Shown one piece after another: positions 54,791-64,000 of a DNA stretch of 64,000 bases. A program made the translations under genes and the position numbers. The DNA lies in assembly GCA_021432635.1 (NCBI GenBank), contig MU270065.1, positions 1 through 64,000 of the forward strand, read 5' to 3'. Numbering within the stretch: the stretch's first letter is position 1; every line of letters begins with the position of its first letter. This DNA is from Thozetella sp. PMI_491 (Eukaryota > Ascomycota > Sordariomycetes > Chaetosphaeriales > Chaetosphaeriaceae). The notes beneath the pieces are model-generated. The model ran no database searches. It was not told where the DNA came from and saw only the letters and a program-made list of their open reading frames with translations.

Positions 54791-55534
54791 ATGTCTCGAC
54801 CTGTGACAAGTCGCCTTTTGGCGACCACCCTCCAATCCCTTCCGCGGCCCCGCGTCGTACCCCAGAGTGCACCGCAATGGCTGCGTCCCTTCTCCCAGTC
54901 GATGGCGAGACGAGCCGATGACCCCTTCGCCAACCTCAACAATCCGGTCAGGACGGCTGTCGCGGACAGTGAGAGCACCAGCAGGACGCCCACTCCGCCA
55001 CGGCCCGCCGCCCGCTCAGCATCTATGCAGGATCTGGTCAACCTCACCATGGGCCAAGCCTCTGCTGGCGCGGCCCCGGCCAAGTCACTCGAGGAGATGG
55101 CGCAGAAGCTCGAGATGCCCGAGGAGGACCTAGAGGAGAACAATGGCGTCAGCCAGTACATCGAGCCCTACCACTTCCACATCTATAGCCACAAGCACAA
55201 CTGCCACGTCACCGTCACGCGACCGAACCGAGACGCTATTATCTCGGTCTCGTGCGGCAACCTGGGCTTCAAGAAGTCTCAGCGCAAGAGCTACGACGCC
55301 GCATATCAGCTAGGCAACTACGTGGTCGACAAGCTGCATCAGATGGGCTACCACAAGAAGATCAAGCAGATGGAGGTGGTTCTGAGAGGCTTCGGCTCAG
55401 GCAGAGAGGCCGTCACGAAGGTCCTAATGGGCACGCAAGGAAAGCTCCTGAGGAACAGCATCGTCAGAGTTTCGGATAACACGAGGCTGAAGTTTGGTGG
55501 AACAAGGAGCAAGAACCCCAGGCGTCTTGGTTAA
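54791..55534 (+). CDS. MRPS18: mitochondrial ribosomal protein uS11m
   Basis: Single exon, 247 aa. Mitochondrial small-subunit protein uS11 (yeast Mrps18), which sits on the platform near the 3' domain of the SSU rRNA. The N-terminus is a basic targeting sequence (SRPVTSRLLATTLQSLPRPR), followed by a variable linker. The S11 domain starts at about residue 124: YHFHIYSHKHNCHVTVTRP, IISVSCGNLGFKKSQRKSYD, AAYQLGNYVVDKL, MEVVLRGFGSGREAVTKVL, and the C-terminal RVSDNTRLKFGGTRSKNPRR tail that is typical of S11. All expected elements are present. Divergent from TIM44 and upstream of BCS1. Confidence 0.95.
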   Translation: MSRPVTSRLLATTLQSLPRPRVVPQSAPQWLRPFSQSMARRADDPFANLNNPVRTAVADSESTSRTPTPPRPAARSASMQDLVNLTMGQASAGAAPAKSLEEMAQKLEMPEEDLEENNGVSQYIEPYHFHIYSHKHNCHVTVTRPNRDAIISVSCGNLGFKKSQRKSYDAAYQLGNYVVDKLHQMGYHKKIKQMEVVLRGFGSGREAVTKVLMGTQGKLLRNSIVRVSDNTRLKFGGTRSKNPRRLG

Positions 55535-55986
55535 CGCGCGGTCCGGGGGCACGGGCAAGCTTGCCTATACAAGGAGGTGCCCATTGATGATGGGGGAACA
55601 GCCGACGAGGCCACCTCTAATGTACTATACCTTACCTTACTTGCATGTAACAAAGAGGGGGAAGACCAATGTACAAGACCTACAATTTCATTTACAATAC
55701 CACTCGTGCTAGCTATCATGGAAGCTCGCCTCATGTACTGAGCATTTTGGATGCCGTGGCCTACTGATAAGGCCGGCCCCACTAAAATTTTCAAGCTCTA
55801 TCTCAGCAAGCGTCCCAAGCTCCATCATCTTGCCATCCGATCAGCCTACGTACATCCCCCATCAACTTCGTCGTCGTGTCGTATCCCACGGCTCGCGCTC
55901 GGAGATTGCGCAAGGTATTTAGCTCCTGCCGCCGTCTCCGACTCAGCATGCGGGCTCATTGAGCACCGGCCTTAGCGTCTTTCAAA
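55535..55986. promoter_or_regulatory. intergenic, uS11m 3' end and BCS1 promoter
   Basis: About 450 bp. A TATTTA-like element near 55915 lies 70 bases before the BCS1 start. No gene seen. Confidence 0.4.
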
Positions 55987-57354
55987 ATGGCGACCCCAAC
56001 CACGACGCCCCCCCCTGCTGCATCCTCCCTCCTCGGCCTCGATGCGCTCTTCAGCAACCCCGTCTTCGCCGGCGGCATTGGACTCGCCGGCCTCGGCGCC
56101 GCCGCCGCTTTCGGCCGCCGCGCCGTCATCAGCGGTGCCCGAGTCCTGCGCCAGCAGATGATCGTGAACTACGAGATCAGCAAGCGCGATCCTTCCTACC
56201 CCTGGCTCCTGCACTGGCTGTCGCAGCCCCGGGACAATGTGGGCTTCCTGGTTAGCCGGCTGACGCGGGTACGGAACCGGACTGTGGAAAACTTTGGCGT
56301 GCACACTGGCTACGGGAGGCATATCATCAAGCACCGTTCCGGCGCCTACGTCGCCGTGAACCGAGAGAAGACGAGCGCAGTGAGCCTGCAGACAGGAGAA
56401 CCCCACGAGACACTCACGCTCTCCGCGTTGTACGTTCAAAGAAACACGATCCAGGAGATCCTGGCCGAAGCCCGGGCGCTCAGCCTCGAGATCTCCGAAG
56501 GGTACACGGTTGTGTATACAGGCCGCCGTATGGAGTGGGAGCGATTAGGCAAGCCACGCAAGAAACGCCCACTGGCAAGCGTCATCCTAGGCGAAGGAAT
56601 CAAGGAGAGGATTGTGGGCGACGTGAAGGAATTCGTTGAGTCCCAGCAGTGGTATGTGGACAGGGGCGTACCCTACCGCCGAGGCTATCTCCTCTACGGG
56701 CCGCCCGGCACCGGAAAGACCTCGTTCATCCAAGCGCTAGCAGGTGAGATGAACTACAGTGTCGCTATGATCAACCTCAGCGAAGTCGGCATGACCGACG
56801 ACAGGCTAGCCCTACTATTGACCAAGCTCCCGGAGAGAAGCATCCTGGTCCTGGAGGACGTCGACGCGGCATTCGTCAACCGCAGGCAGAGGGATGGCGA
56901 TGGGTACAACGGACCGACTGTCACATTCTCTGGGCTCCTGAACGCCCTGGACGGTCTTGCCGCCGGCGAAGACAGAATCGCGTTCCTCACAACGAACCAC
57001 ATCGAGCTCTTGGACCCGGCCCTGGTACGTCCCGGTCGGGTAGACATGATGGTGCGAATTGGAGAGGCCACACGATACCAGGCCGGCGAGATGTGGACTC
57101 GGTTCTACGGAGAGATCGATCCCGCCGGCTCGTACCGCGAGAAGTTCCTAAAGAGGCTCGATGAACTGGGCCTGTTTGAAGCGGAAGAAAAGGGCGGCGA
57201 ACCGAAGCGATACACCTCTACTGCTGCCATCCAAGGTCTTTTCCAGTTTAACAAAGATTCCATGAAGGGTGCGATCGAAATGGCTGAAGGGCTTGTCCCT
57301 CGTGCCCTAGAGGATGAGCAACCCAGCCCCGAGACCATCACGACCCCGTCGTAA
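55987..57354 (+). CDS. BCS1: mitochondrial AAA chaperone Bcs1
   Basis: Single exon, 455 aa. Bcs1 is an inner-membrane AAA protein that translocates the folded Rieske Fe-S protein for assembly of respiratory complex III. A hydrophobic membrane span (VFAGGIGLAGLGAAAAFG, about residues 25-45) is followed by a basic import signal, as in all Bcs1. The BCS1 N-terminal domain has VYTGRRMEWERLGKPRKKRP. The AAA core has YGPPGTGKTS (Walker A, about residue 236), ILVLEDVDAAF (Walker B, about 287), NALDGLAAGEDRIAFLTTNH (sensor 1) and DPALVRPGRVD (arginine finger). All catalytic residues are intact. The start has good context (AAAATGGC). The middle of the N-terminal domain (HTGYGRHIIKHRSG) is somewhat divergent. 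Confidence 0.95.
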   Translation: MATPTTTPPPAASSLLGLDALFSNPVFAGGIGLAGLGAAAAFGRRAVISGARVLRQQMIVNYEISKRDPSYPWLLHWLSQPRDNVGFLVSRLTRVRNRTVENFGVHTGYGRHIIKHRSGAYVAVNREKTSAVSLQTGEPHETLTLSALYVQRNTIQEILAEARALSLEISEGYTVVYTGRRMEWERLGKPRKKRPLASVILGEGIKERIVGDVKEFVESQQWYVDRGVPYRRGYLLYGPPGTGKTSFIQALAGEMNYSVAMINLSEVGMTDDRLALLLTKLPERSILVLEDVDAAFVNRRQRDGDGYNGPTVTFSGLLNALDGLAAGEDRIAFLTTNHIELLDPALVRPGRVDMMVRIGEATRYQAGEMWTRFYGEIDPAGSYREKFLKRLDELGLFEAEEKGGEPKRYTSTAAIQGLFQFNKDSMKGAIEMAEGLVPRALEDEQPSPETITTPS

Positions 57355-57593
57355 GGGCCAACGCCACAGAGGCGCGGAAGAGTGTGTCAGACTCGACACG
57401 ACAACCATCACGTCAATGTATATCACTGTATGAGGGCGGCCTTTGTACAATATAACCAATAGCACCTAGCTCATGATAGACTCAAGATACCCTGTACGAG
57501 ACGTCTCTCACAGGCACCCGCTAGACAGCATTCTCTCTTCCCTTTTGTATACCCCTATGCCTCCTATCCATGGCAGAAACCCCCGCTCCCCCG

Positions 57594-58980
57594 TCAGTCT
57601 AGCTCAACTTGGATGTCCTTCTCCTTGGAGAAGATCTTCTTCCAGGCGACCTGTAGTGCCATCTCGGTGAACGCAACATCTGGGTGCCCCATCTTGGGCA
57701 TCCATACACTGTGGCTCCGCTTGACCTCGTCCCATCCAGACAAGTCGTCCGGGTTGCTCAGGACGTTTTGATCTTCGAGGTTAGTCCCCTGGATATCGCT
57801 ATTGGCGCCGCGGTGCTCCATGCCGATCTTGGGCACATACTGCCACTGCGCCATGATGGTGGGCATCATGCTGTATGTCGTCAGCTCGCCGCTCCCCATC
57901 ATGGCCTGCATGATGAGGTCGAGAGGCGCGTCGAGGTCGATGGCCGTCCGCAACAGCATCTTGGCCGCCCCGCGCTGCGTGATAGCGTAGCCTGTCGTGC
58001 ACACCACCCCCCCGCTGTGGTGCACAACCCGCTCCTTGCCCAGCCGCTGCCCGAAGTAGTCCTTGCCAAGGTCCGGCACGAACGGGTCGCTGTAGCGCAG
58101 GTACGAGGTCGGCGTCTTCTGGCTGTCGAAGCACTGTCCGAACGAGATGGTGTCCCAGTGCTCCGAGTGCCACGGGTCGTCTGGGTCCGGCTCGATCACG
58201 TCGCCGTCCCCGGCCAGCTGTTGCTGCTGCTGCTGCTCCTTCGTGCGCTGGTTGCCGTCGTCTGCCCACCACGGCGCGTTCGTGACCTCGGAGGTGGGGA
58301 GATGAAAGTCGACTGGCCCGCTGGCGTTCGCCGAGTAGAGCGGCTTGGAATGCAGCTGGTTGAGTAGCTTGGTGAACTTCTTGTTGAACAGGGCCACGAT
58401 GGGACGGAGGTTGACGTCCCAAGAGGCATCGGACTCTAGGATCAAGACCGGAGGGAGTTTCTTTTGAAGGATCTCGGTCCATATCTGCGGCCAGGCGGAG
58501 AACATCAGCGTAAGAGGGCCTAGTTACAAGATCATCGGTCCGGCACGAGGGGAAGTGTAGAAGGGGTAGGCTTACATTCGCATGTGCCCTTGTTGCTCCT
58601 TTTTCTCCGGGCTTCACAAAATTCAGGTTGCTCGTCGGCGGCATTCCAAGCTCACTGAAGTCGTCCGTTGTGACCCCGCGGTATTCCTCCACGTCGACAC
58701 CCGCGAGGTAAGCCTGCAGAGCCATGGCGTCGCTCCGGTCATACCGCTTGGGCATGTTGATGAAGCGGATCGAGTGGAAGCCCAGTGTGCGGTTTCCGGC
58801 GGCCTTCATGGCCAAGAATGCCCTCTCATCCGGGTCATGTTTCTTCCCCCTGAGCGATGACGGATTGAGATGGCCCGTCAGGTAGACGAGTAAGAGCGCG
58901 CCGGCGATGAACGAGGTAAGAAAGATGGTCTTGAAACTCATCTGCCTATGGAGGCCGGGGACGCGGCCGACTCGACCCAT
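57594..58980 (-). CDS. glycosyltransferase family 25-like type II membrane protein
   Basis: Two exons on the minus strand, 58980-58576 and 58484-57594, give 431 aa. A single N-terminal signal anchor (TIFLTSFIAGALLLVYL, about residues 18-35) gives a type II, Golgi-like topology. Family landmarks: FHSIRFINMPKRYDRSDAM, ARAHAN-like segment, PVLILESDASWDVNLRP (the acidic metal/sugar motif, ESD here where EDD is commoner), CTTGYAITQRGAAKMLL, and DLDAPLDLIMQAMM. Such proteins resemble procollagen galactosyltransferases and bacterial LPS glycosyltransferases; the fungal acceptor is not known. A Gln-rich insertion (EQQQQQQQLAGDG) is coded at about 58215-58245. The join HAN/IWTEILQ uses the only acceptor that keeps the frame. 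An alternative start is 58941 (MSFKTIF). Confidence 0.85.
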
Positions 58981-59789
58981 CGCAGGTGTTGGGTATGTGC
59001 GGATATGAATTTATTAGGTAGATGAAGCACTCGGAAGGATAGAGGCAGCGGCTATCTTTGCTCTTGTTCCCGGGTGCTCTAAACAGCTCTTGGGTCGGTG
59101 CAAGATTCAGGACTTTCGTCGATGGGAAGTTCCTGGCTCTAAATCCAGAGCTGAGAAAATATCTGCTATCATCGCCTTGCCACTCTACGGTTCTTCTGAG
59201 AGTCTCCTAGCTCTGAGCAGAGTTGAGCATTAAGACCTTGCGAACCATATGCCCGATGAAGCTTCAGGCTTAGCCATGCGGGCATTGGACGCCGCGAAGT
59301 TACTTAGGTTTGGCCGCTGTGCTCGGAACAGGGAGATAAGCTTGAAAAATCTAGGCAAAAATATACTCAAAGCCACAACGATGGCTGCTAAGGCATCTTT
59401 GCTGTACAAGTTCAAGGCGTATACTCTCGCCACATGCGGACGGGCAGAGCTTATTATCAGCACAGCGGAGCAGTGCCTACAGCGTCACGACAAGCGAGGC
59501 GAGAAGCCTAGCTGTCAAAAATGACCGTTTTTTCTATAGCACGAGGTATTGCATCAAATATTCATTACCCATTGACGGGACAGAACCTCGGTATAAGGGG
59601 GACCGTCGGGGTATATTTATCCAGTTCCCATCCAGGTGTCAATATCAAAGTAAACCAATGCTTTTCCCCGTTGCCCCCAGCATTCCTGGCGCTTTACCTC
59701 CATATTCAGGGTACATCAATGTCGACAGAAGAGCAGCCCAAGGTAGATAAGCCGCAACTTCGATCCCCAAGACCTCTGCGTAACTCTCC
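58981..59789. other. intergenic, GT25 promoter to MFS 3' end
   Basis: About 0.8 kb. The open frame at 59249-59524 (+) has no family features and is not called. No other element recognised. Confidence 0.5.
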
Positions 59790-61501
59790 TCAGAGTGCGG
59801 CCTTTCCGCGCGACTCGAAAGGCAGCAGGAGGACAAGGAGACCCGCAGCGATGAACAGGGCACCACTCGTATACACAGGGGCTGATGTTTTGAGGTCTGC
59901 AAACATGGCAATGATTGGCTAGGGTGGATGGTCAGCGTCGAGCACAAGAAAGCGATGATAAATGGGGGCTACTCACGGCCATGATGCCGAATACACGGTT
60001 GCACGTCGCCGTCAAGGCATTGCCGGTACCCCTCTGCGGCGTCGGGAACAGCTCTGGGGTGTAGCTATACAGAACAGCGTACATGACATTCGAAGTAAAG
60101 TTGAAGGCACAATTCCAACCCAGCAGGGACTGCGAGTTCAGCGCAGTGGTGGATGCGTAGAGGAAGGCGCCGGTCGAGACGGTCGAGAGAGCGAGTGTTC
60201 CCTTGCGGCCAATCCGCGTCTCGACTGACCATCCACCAAGCAAAGCGCCGGGAACGCCGAGCACGGCGATGATGAGGGAGTTGCGGTAGGTGAGGTAGGT
60301 GGAGCCGTCGCCGAAGTCAGCACCTCTGGTGGCCTGTATGTAAGGTAGGAAGGCGTTGTAGAGGGGATAGCCCAGGCCTATGAACGCCCATACACCCATG
60401 ATGAGGCCAGTTGACAGCGCCAGGCGCCGAGTGGCGAATAGCTTCCGGACGCGATCCAGGTGGACCGCCTCAAGATTCCGCTTGAGAGTGGCGGACGCAT
60501 CCGTCTGCTGTACGTAGCCCGCTGGCTCGGCGGCTTTCAGGTCCTCGATGGTCAAAGAGGTCGTCTTGCCGTTCCGCCGGGCCACCTCATGAACGATACG
60601 GACCGCTTCCTCGTCCCGACCCCGACCCATCAGGTATTTGGGCGACTCGTAGATAGTAAACAAGACGAACCGGACGAAGAACATGACCAAAGTAAGGCCA
60701 CCCATAGCTATCATGAAATACCGCCAGCCCATGTTGCTCTCCTTCGTGCAGACGGTATCCTGCTGGCACGTCATATAACCCAACAGGGGCCATGCGATCA
60801 GGGTCGCGACGACCTGGGCAATGGCCCAGTCGATGGACAGGATGGTGAGCAAGTACTGGTGCGATGCAGGCAAGAATTCTAGGAAGATGGCTGAGTCTAC
60901 GGGCAGATTACCACCTACGCCGAATGACCAGAGGGCGGCGAAGACCCCGATGCCGGCAAAGTTCGGTGCCCCGGCCGCGATCATGCCGAAGACGGCCGTC
61001 ACGCCGAGCGTCAAGTTAAAGGCCCATCTACGGCCGAACAGGTCGCAGCCGAAACCCCAGACCATGGCCCCTGCGAGGAGGCCGATGTTCTGAGACAATG
61101 ACAACAGCGGCGGCCGGCTGGGGTTGAACTCGTTCGCGATTGGGGTGAAGATCAGGGAGGTGACGATGGGCCATAGGTTGTCGCTAGCCCACCCGAACCC
61201 GACAACGACGAAGAGTTGCCATTGGTACCATCCCATGCCAATTTCTTGGATCTGCAGATCTGGTCAGTCTGTCCACTGGGTTCCCGGCCTACCGGCATCC
61301 TAGGAAACGGCGACAGGCACCTACGGCATGGTTCAACACCCGGGCCTTGGCCTCGTAGATGGGGTCGACTTGTCCGGCCCCTACGGTATCATCTAGGCCC
61401 ACATCCCCCGTGCCGCCGTGCAGATAGGAGGCGCCGGGGGTAGAGTCAAGGGCGGCCTCGGCGGTCTTGCCAAGGTCGTCGTCTGTTCTGTCGTCGGCCA
61501 T
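59790..61501 (-). CDS. MFS transporter, SV2/sugar-porter-like
   Basis: Three exons on the minus strand, 61501-61325, 61251-59977 and 59918-59790, give 526 aa. A plasma-membrane secondary transporter of the major facilitator superfamily. The N-terminal 60 residues are acidic and cytosolic. About 12 spans are visible: start GMGWYQWQLFVVVGFGWASD, motif A GFGCDLFGRRWAF, FGVGGNLPVDSAIFLEFLPA, NMGWRYFMIAMGGLTLVMFF, a central loop with NGKTTSLTIEDLKAAEP, and YTPELFPTPQRGTGNAL near span 10. The PTPQRGTGNA motif marks the SV2-like branch. Joins HA/IQEIG and GIMA/PIIAMF keep the frame and the fold. The last intron starts with GTGAGT. The substrate cannot be told from the sequence. Confidence 0.9.
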
Positions 61502-63436
61502 ATCTTGTGGGGTGGCTTAGGACGTAAGGGGGGGACAGAGCCGAAGCGTCACGCGGGAGGAGGCAAGATATGCGATAGCAAGATAGGGGAGCTCAGGGTC
61601 CAGCCCGCATTCACTTGGAATGGATAGACAGTGACTGTCGGACGTGCCCGTTGGACGAGGTGTGGGACTGTTCATATAAACGGCACCGAGCTACACGGAC
61701 CGCGTCGATCAGCCGCGCCTATGGTGACACCACCGGGAAAGACGGAGCCCAGAGCGCAGCATTCAGGATGGGCGCTACCAAACAACGTGCGACGGCGTGC
61801 GACGTGGGGAGCATCGCGTCATGGAGAGCCAACAAGAGCGCTGCGCTCGACGCCGGCCGGCGTGGCCGCTGGGTTGGGGATCAGACGACAGGGCGACAAC
61901 GAAGGAAGCGCCCAGCCTAGGGAATGGCGAGCATTCATGGGATTCGCCCCCCGGGGAGGGGAGGGGAGGGGCGCCTCTTAATGAGACGATTTACCGTCAT
62001 AATTTCACCGGCGCGGAGTTGGTTCGTGTCATACGGCATTCCCAGCCAAGGCGAGATGCCGTGAATGCGGGCCGGCTGCAGCGAGTTTAGGCACTTGCAT
62101 GGGCTTGGTACAGTAACTGGAGACTGGAGAGGCATCCCCACGCAAGATGCAGGACAATGGAAAATTGGGGATGATCTGCGACCTCGTGGTTTCTCGACTT
62201 GGCAAGTAAAAGCAGCAGCAGGCAAGGGAGAGGGCATGGTGAAGAGGCTGGCGGTGAAAGTCGATCACCCGGCGGCGAGGCGAGCTGGAAAACGGCCGAG
62301 GGGTCGAGCTTGCCACTTTTACAAAACTTTTTTTTTTCCTATTTGGTCCCTACGACATCTGTTCCCTGTGGGTTGGGAGAAGTCAGGCAATTGTGTGGCA
62401 CAAGTTCCATTACCAAATAGCAAAAAGCCAGGGCGAGTCAAGAGAGCCTCGTGCGTAGTACGGGGCGAAATTCGCTCTTCAGATGATGCTTCAGATGCCA
62501 ACCGGGCGTTCAGGATCGTAAACTTTTCCTTCTTTGACAACCCGATCCGACTCGATCGCATTGCTGGAAGCCCAGGCACGCAGTCCCTGGCGCATTCCTC
62601 GTCTGTTCTTGTCTTGCCGTTACACGCGTGAGACAAGAGTCACTCACTAAACCTGGCACGGCCTTCCTCCGATTATACATTGCGTCCAAACGGCCTCGGC
62701 TTGGCTACGGGATCTCCAGGTGTCGCAGAAGAACCGCCCGGCGGGCTTGGGTTTGTCTGGTGAAATATCACACCAGTTCAATTCTGTAGAGTTCAGGTGC
62801 AGCGTCCGCCTGTGGATACCAGGAACTATATTGTACATCACTCCACACTACCTTGTTTGCCTCCTTAACCGTAGCGCACGTACCCTAGAATGGGTAAGGT
62901 TTATACGGTATATACAAGAAGGGTTGGGTTTCTGGAACTTCCAGATGGTTCATTTTCAAAATATCCTTACTCTCGCTCTACCTCCTGGACTTCAAATACG
63001 CATGCATATGCAGAGAGGCCCAATGTCCTTGTGGGTGTCCTCGGCCTCTGCTCCTGCTGTGCTGGTGTTGATATCTATGTTCTCTGTACTCGGGTGCTTT
63101 GAGGATAGCTAGGAAGACAGCATCGTTACCGGACGAGGGAGTCTGCACGTAGCATCGGCATCTTGGTCCCTCCATTGGGTTCACATACAATATCGAAACA
63201 TAGTCTGCAAGATGCCGAGGCTGGGTAACATGATATGAACCACGGCCCTGGCTTTTCCGCCAAATCCTCCCCAGATAACAAGGACAGCAATGTCCACGCA
63301 CATGCAAGGAGGCAAGTTGTAGTGGCTCGGAGGGCATACACACAGACGTATCATCTCCGGTCTTATCGCAAAAAGGGAGGCCACCGCAAGGCGAGGGCGA
63401 GACATGCAGGAAGGGAACTAGAGGGGAAAGGAAAAG
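61502..63436. other. 1.9-kb intergenic region
   Basis: The left part is the MFS promoter. No gene seen; open frames at 62065-62631 (+) and 62978-63559 (-) have no family features, and the latter runs through the tRNA. Confidence 0.45.
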
Positions 63437-63445
63437 AAAAAAAAA
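63437..63445 (-). terminator. probable Pol III terminator of tRNA-Val
   Basis: Nine T on the minus strand, about 50 bases after the mature 3' end of the tRNA. Confidence 0.55.
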
Positions 63446-63494
63446 CGGTAGGCCGCTTGTCGCTCCTCGCGGAGAGACTAACACACCAGACTGT

Positions 63495-63601
63495 TGATCG
63501 AACCCAGGCTCGAACTGGGGACCTTCTGTGTCCACAGGACGATTCTTTGACGAACCCATTCCATGTTAGACAGATGCGATAACCAACTACGCCATCCGAC
63601 C
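63495..63601 (-). tRNA. tRNA-Val (AAC) with a 33-nt intron
   Basis: A full cloverleaf can be folded on the minus strand. The acceptor stem GGTCGGA pairs with TTCGATC (two G-U pairs), with discriminator A. The D stem is GCG/CGC, the anticodon stem TCTGT/ACAGA around loop CTAACAC (anticodon AAC), and the T arm CCCAG-TTCGAGC-CTGGG. The intron (63531-63563) begins one base 3' of the anticodon, as in all eukaryotic nuclear tRNA introns, and contains GTT that can pair with the anticodon. CCA is not encoded, as expected. Confidence 0.92.
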
Positions 63602-64000
63602 AATCGATGGACGCAACGGAGTCAATTTTGAGTTGATGAAGGGCGACAACGATCTGTGGGCATCGCGTGCGCTAGGTATTATGAGCGATCCACCGAGCTA
63701 CCATGACAAGGGGGAAAGCAACCCGGCAGCTATGGAGCACTCTTTGACGTGGACACGATGTCCAGCCAGCACGGGGCAGCTGCTACGAAACAACGGGGTT
63801 TGCGTGCCCTACCCACCGCAGCGTGCCACCTAAAGGCCGGGCTGCTGCTATGCCGCTATGCAACGCGGGCACCGGCGTCGAGAACGAGGCGCACAGAGGG
63901 CCAAAGGCGAGACATTTCTGAGGCCATGTCTCGCAGACTACGGAGCACGGCCGGAGGATGTGGGCCGTTGCGAAATGAACAGCATAGCAGAGACAGCCCG
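63602..64000. other. window end, no gene seen
   Basis: About 400 bases upstream of the tRNA. I see nothing that can be supported. Confidence 0.4.

Overview
This is nuclear DNA of a filamentous ascomycete (Pezizomycotina, most likely a sordariomycete). The evidence is gene content (palC, Zn(II)2Cys6 regulator, serine-rich cupredoxin protein, ALG6, VMA21, ERB1, LEO1, FUN30), short spliceosomal introns (mostly 48-150 nt) with GTRNGT-type donors and CTAAC/CTGAC-like branch sites, moderately GC-rich genes, and long pyrimidine-rich leaders. The species cannot be named from the sequence alone. Gene models below were spliced by hand: every exon join was checked for reading frame and, where the family is known, for restored conserved residues.

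Layout. 0.7-12.4 kb: a DUF2406 protein (+), VMA21 (-), the SNF2 remodeller FUN30/Fft (+) and a patatin-like protein (+) whose catalytic serine and aspartate both appear to be missing. 12.4-20.4 kb: sparse, with one unassigned protein at 17.0 kb behind a long TC-rich leader. 20.4-27.8 kb: ERB1 (-, six exons), a Zn(II)2Cys6 regulator (+), and an ERV29/SURF4 cargo receptor (-). 27.8-37.1 kb: very sparse, with two small putative membrane proteins and a degenerate 55-bp repeat. 37.1-38.4 kb: a secreted-type cupredoxin protein with one membrane anchor (-). 38.4-42.0 kb: no gene seen. 42.0-58.98 kb: a dense housekeeping block of ALG6 (-), palC (+), LEO1 (-), a MOB protein (+), a DUF3237 protein (-), a NADAR protein (+), TIM44 (-), mitochondrial uS11 (+), BCS1 (+) and a GT25-like glycosyltransferase (-). 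59.8-61.5 kb: an MFS transporter (-). 63.5 kb: an intron-containing tRNA-Val(AAC) (-).

How the genes relate. Most neighbours are functionally unrelated, as is usual in fungi. The exception is TIM44, uS11m and BCS1, three consecutive mitochondrial biogenesis genes; the first two share a 337-bp divergent promoter with an inverted pair of CCAAT boxes. VMA21, ERV29 and ALG6 all act in the ER or early secretory pathway but are far apart. ALG6/palC and LEO1/MOB are also divergent pairs with short shared promoters.

No CRISPR array, complete transposon, rRNA or secondary-metabolite backbone gene was seen. No clearly new multi-gene system was found. The strongest oddities are the catalytically degenerate patatin-like protein, the anchored cupredoxin protein with a long cytosolic tail, the sparse 28-37 kb block, a perfect 28-bp inverted repeat at 9.95 kb, and a stop-free 48-nt intron candidate in LEO1.
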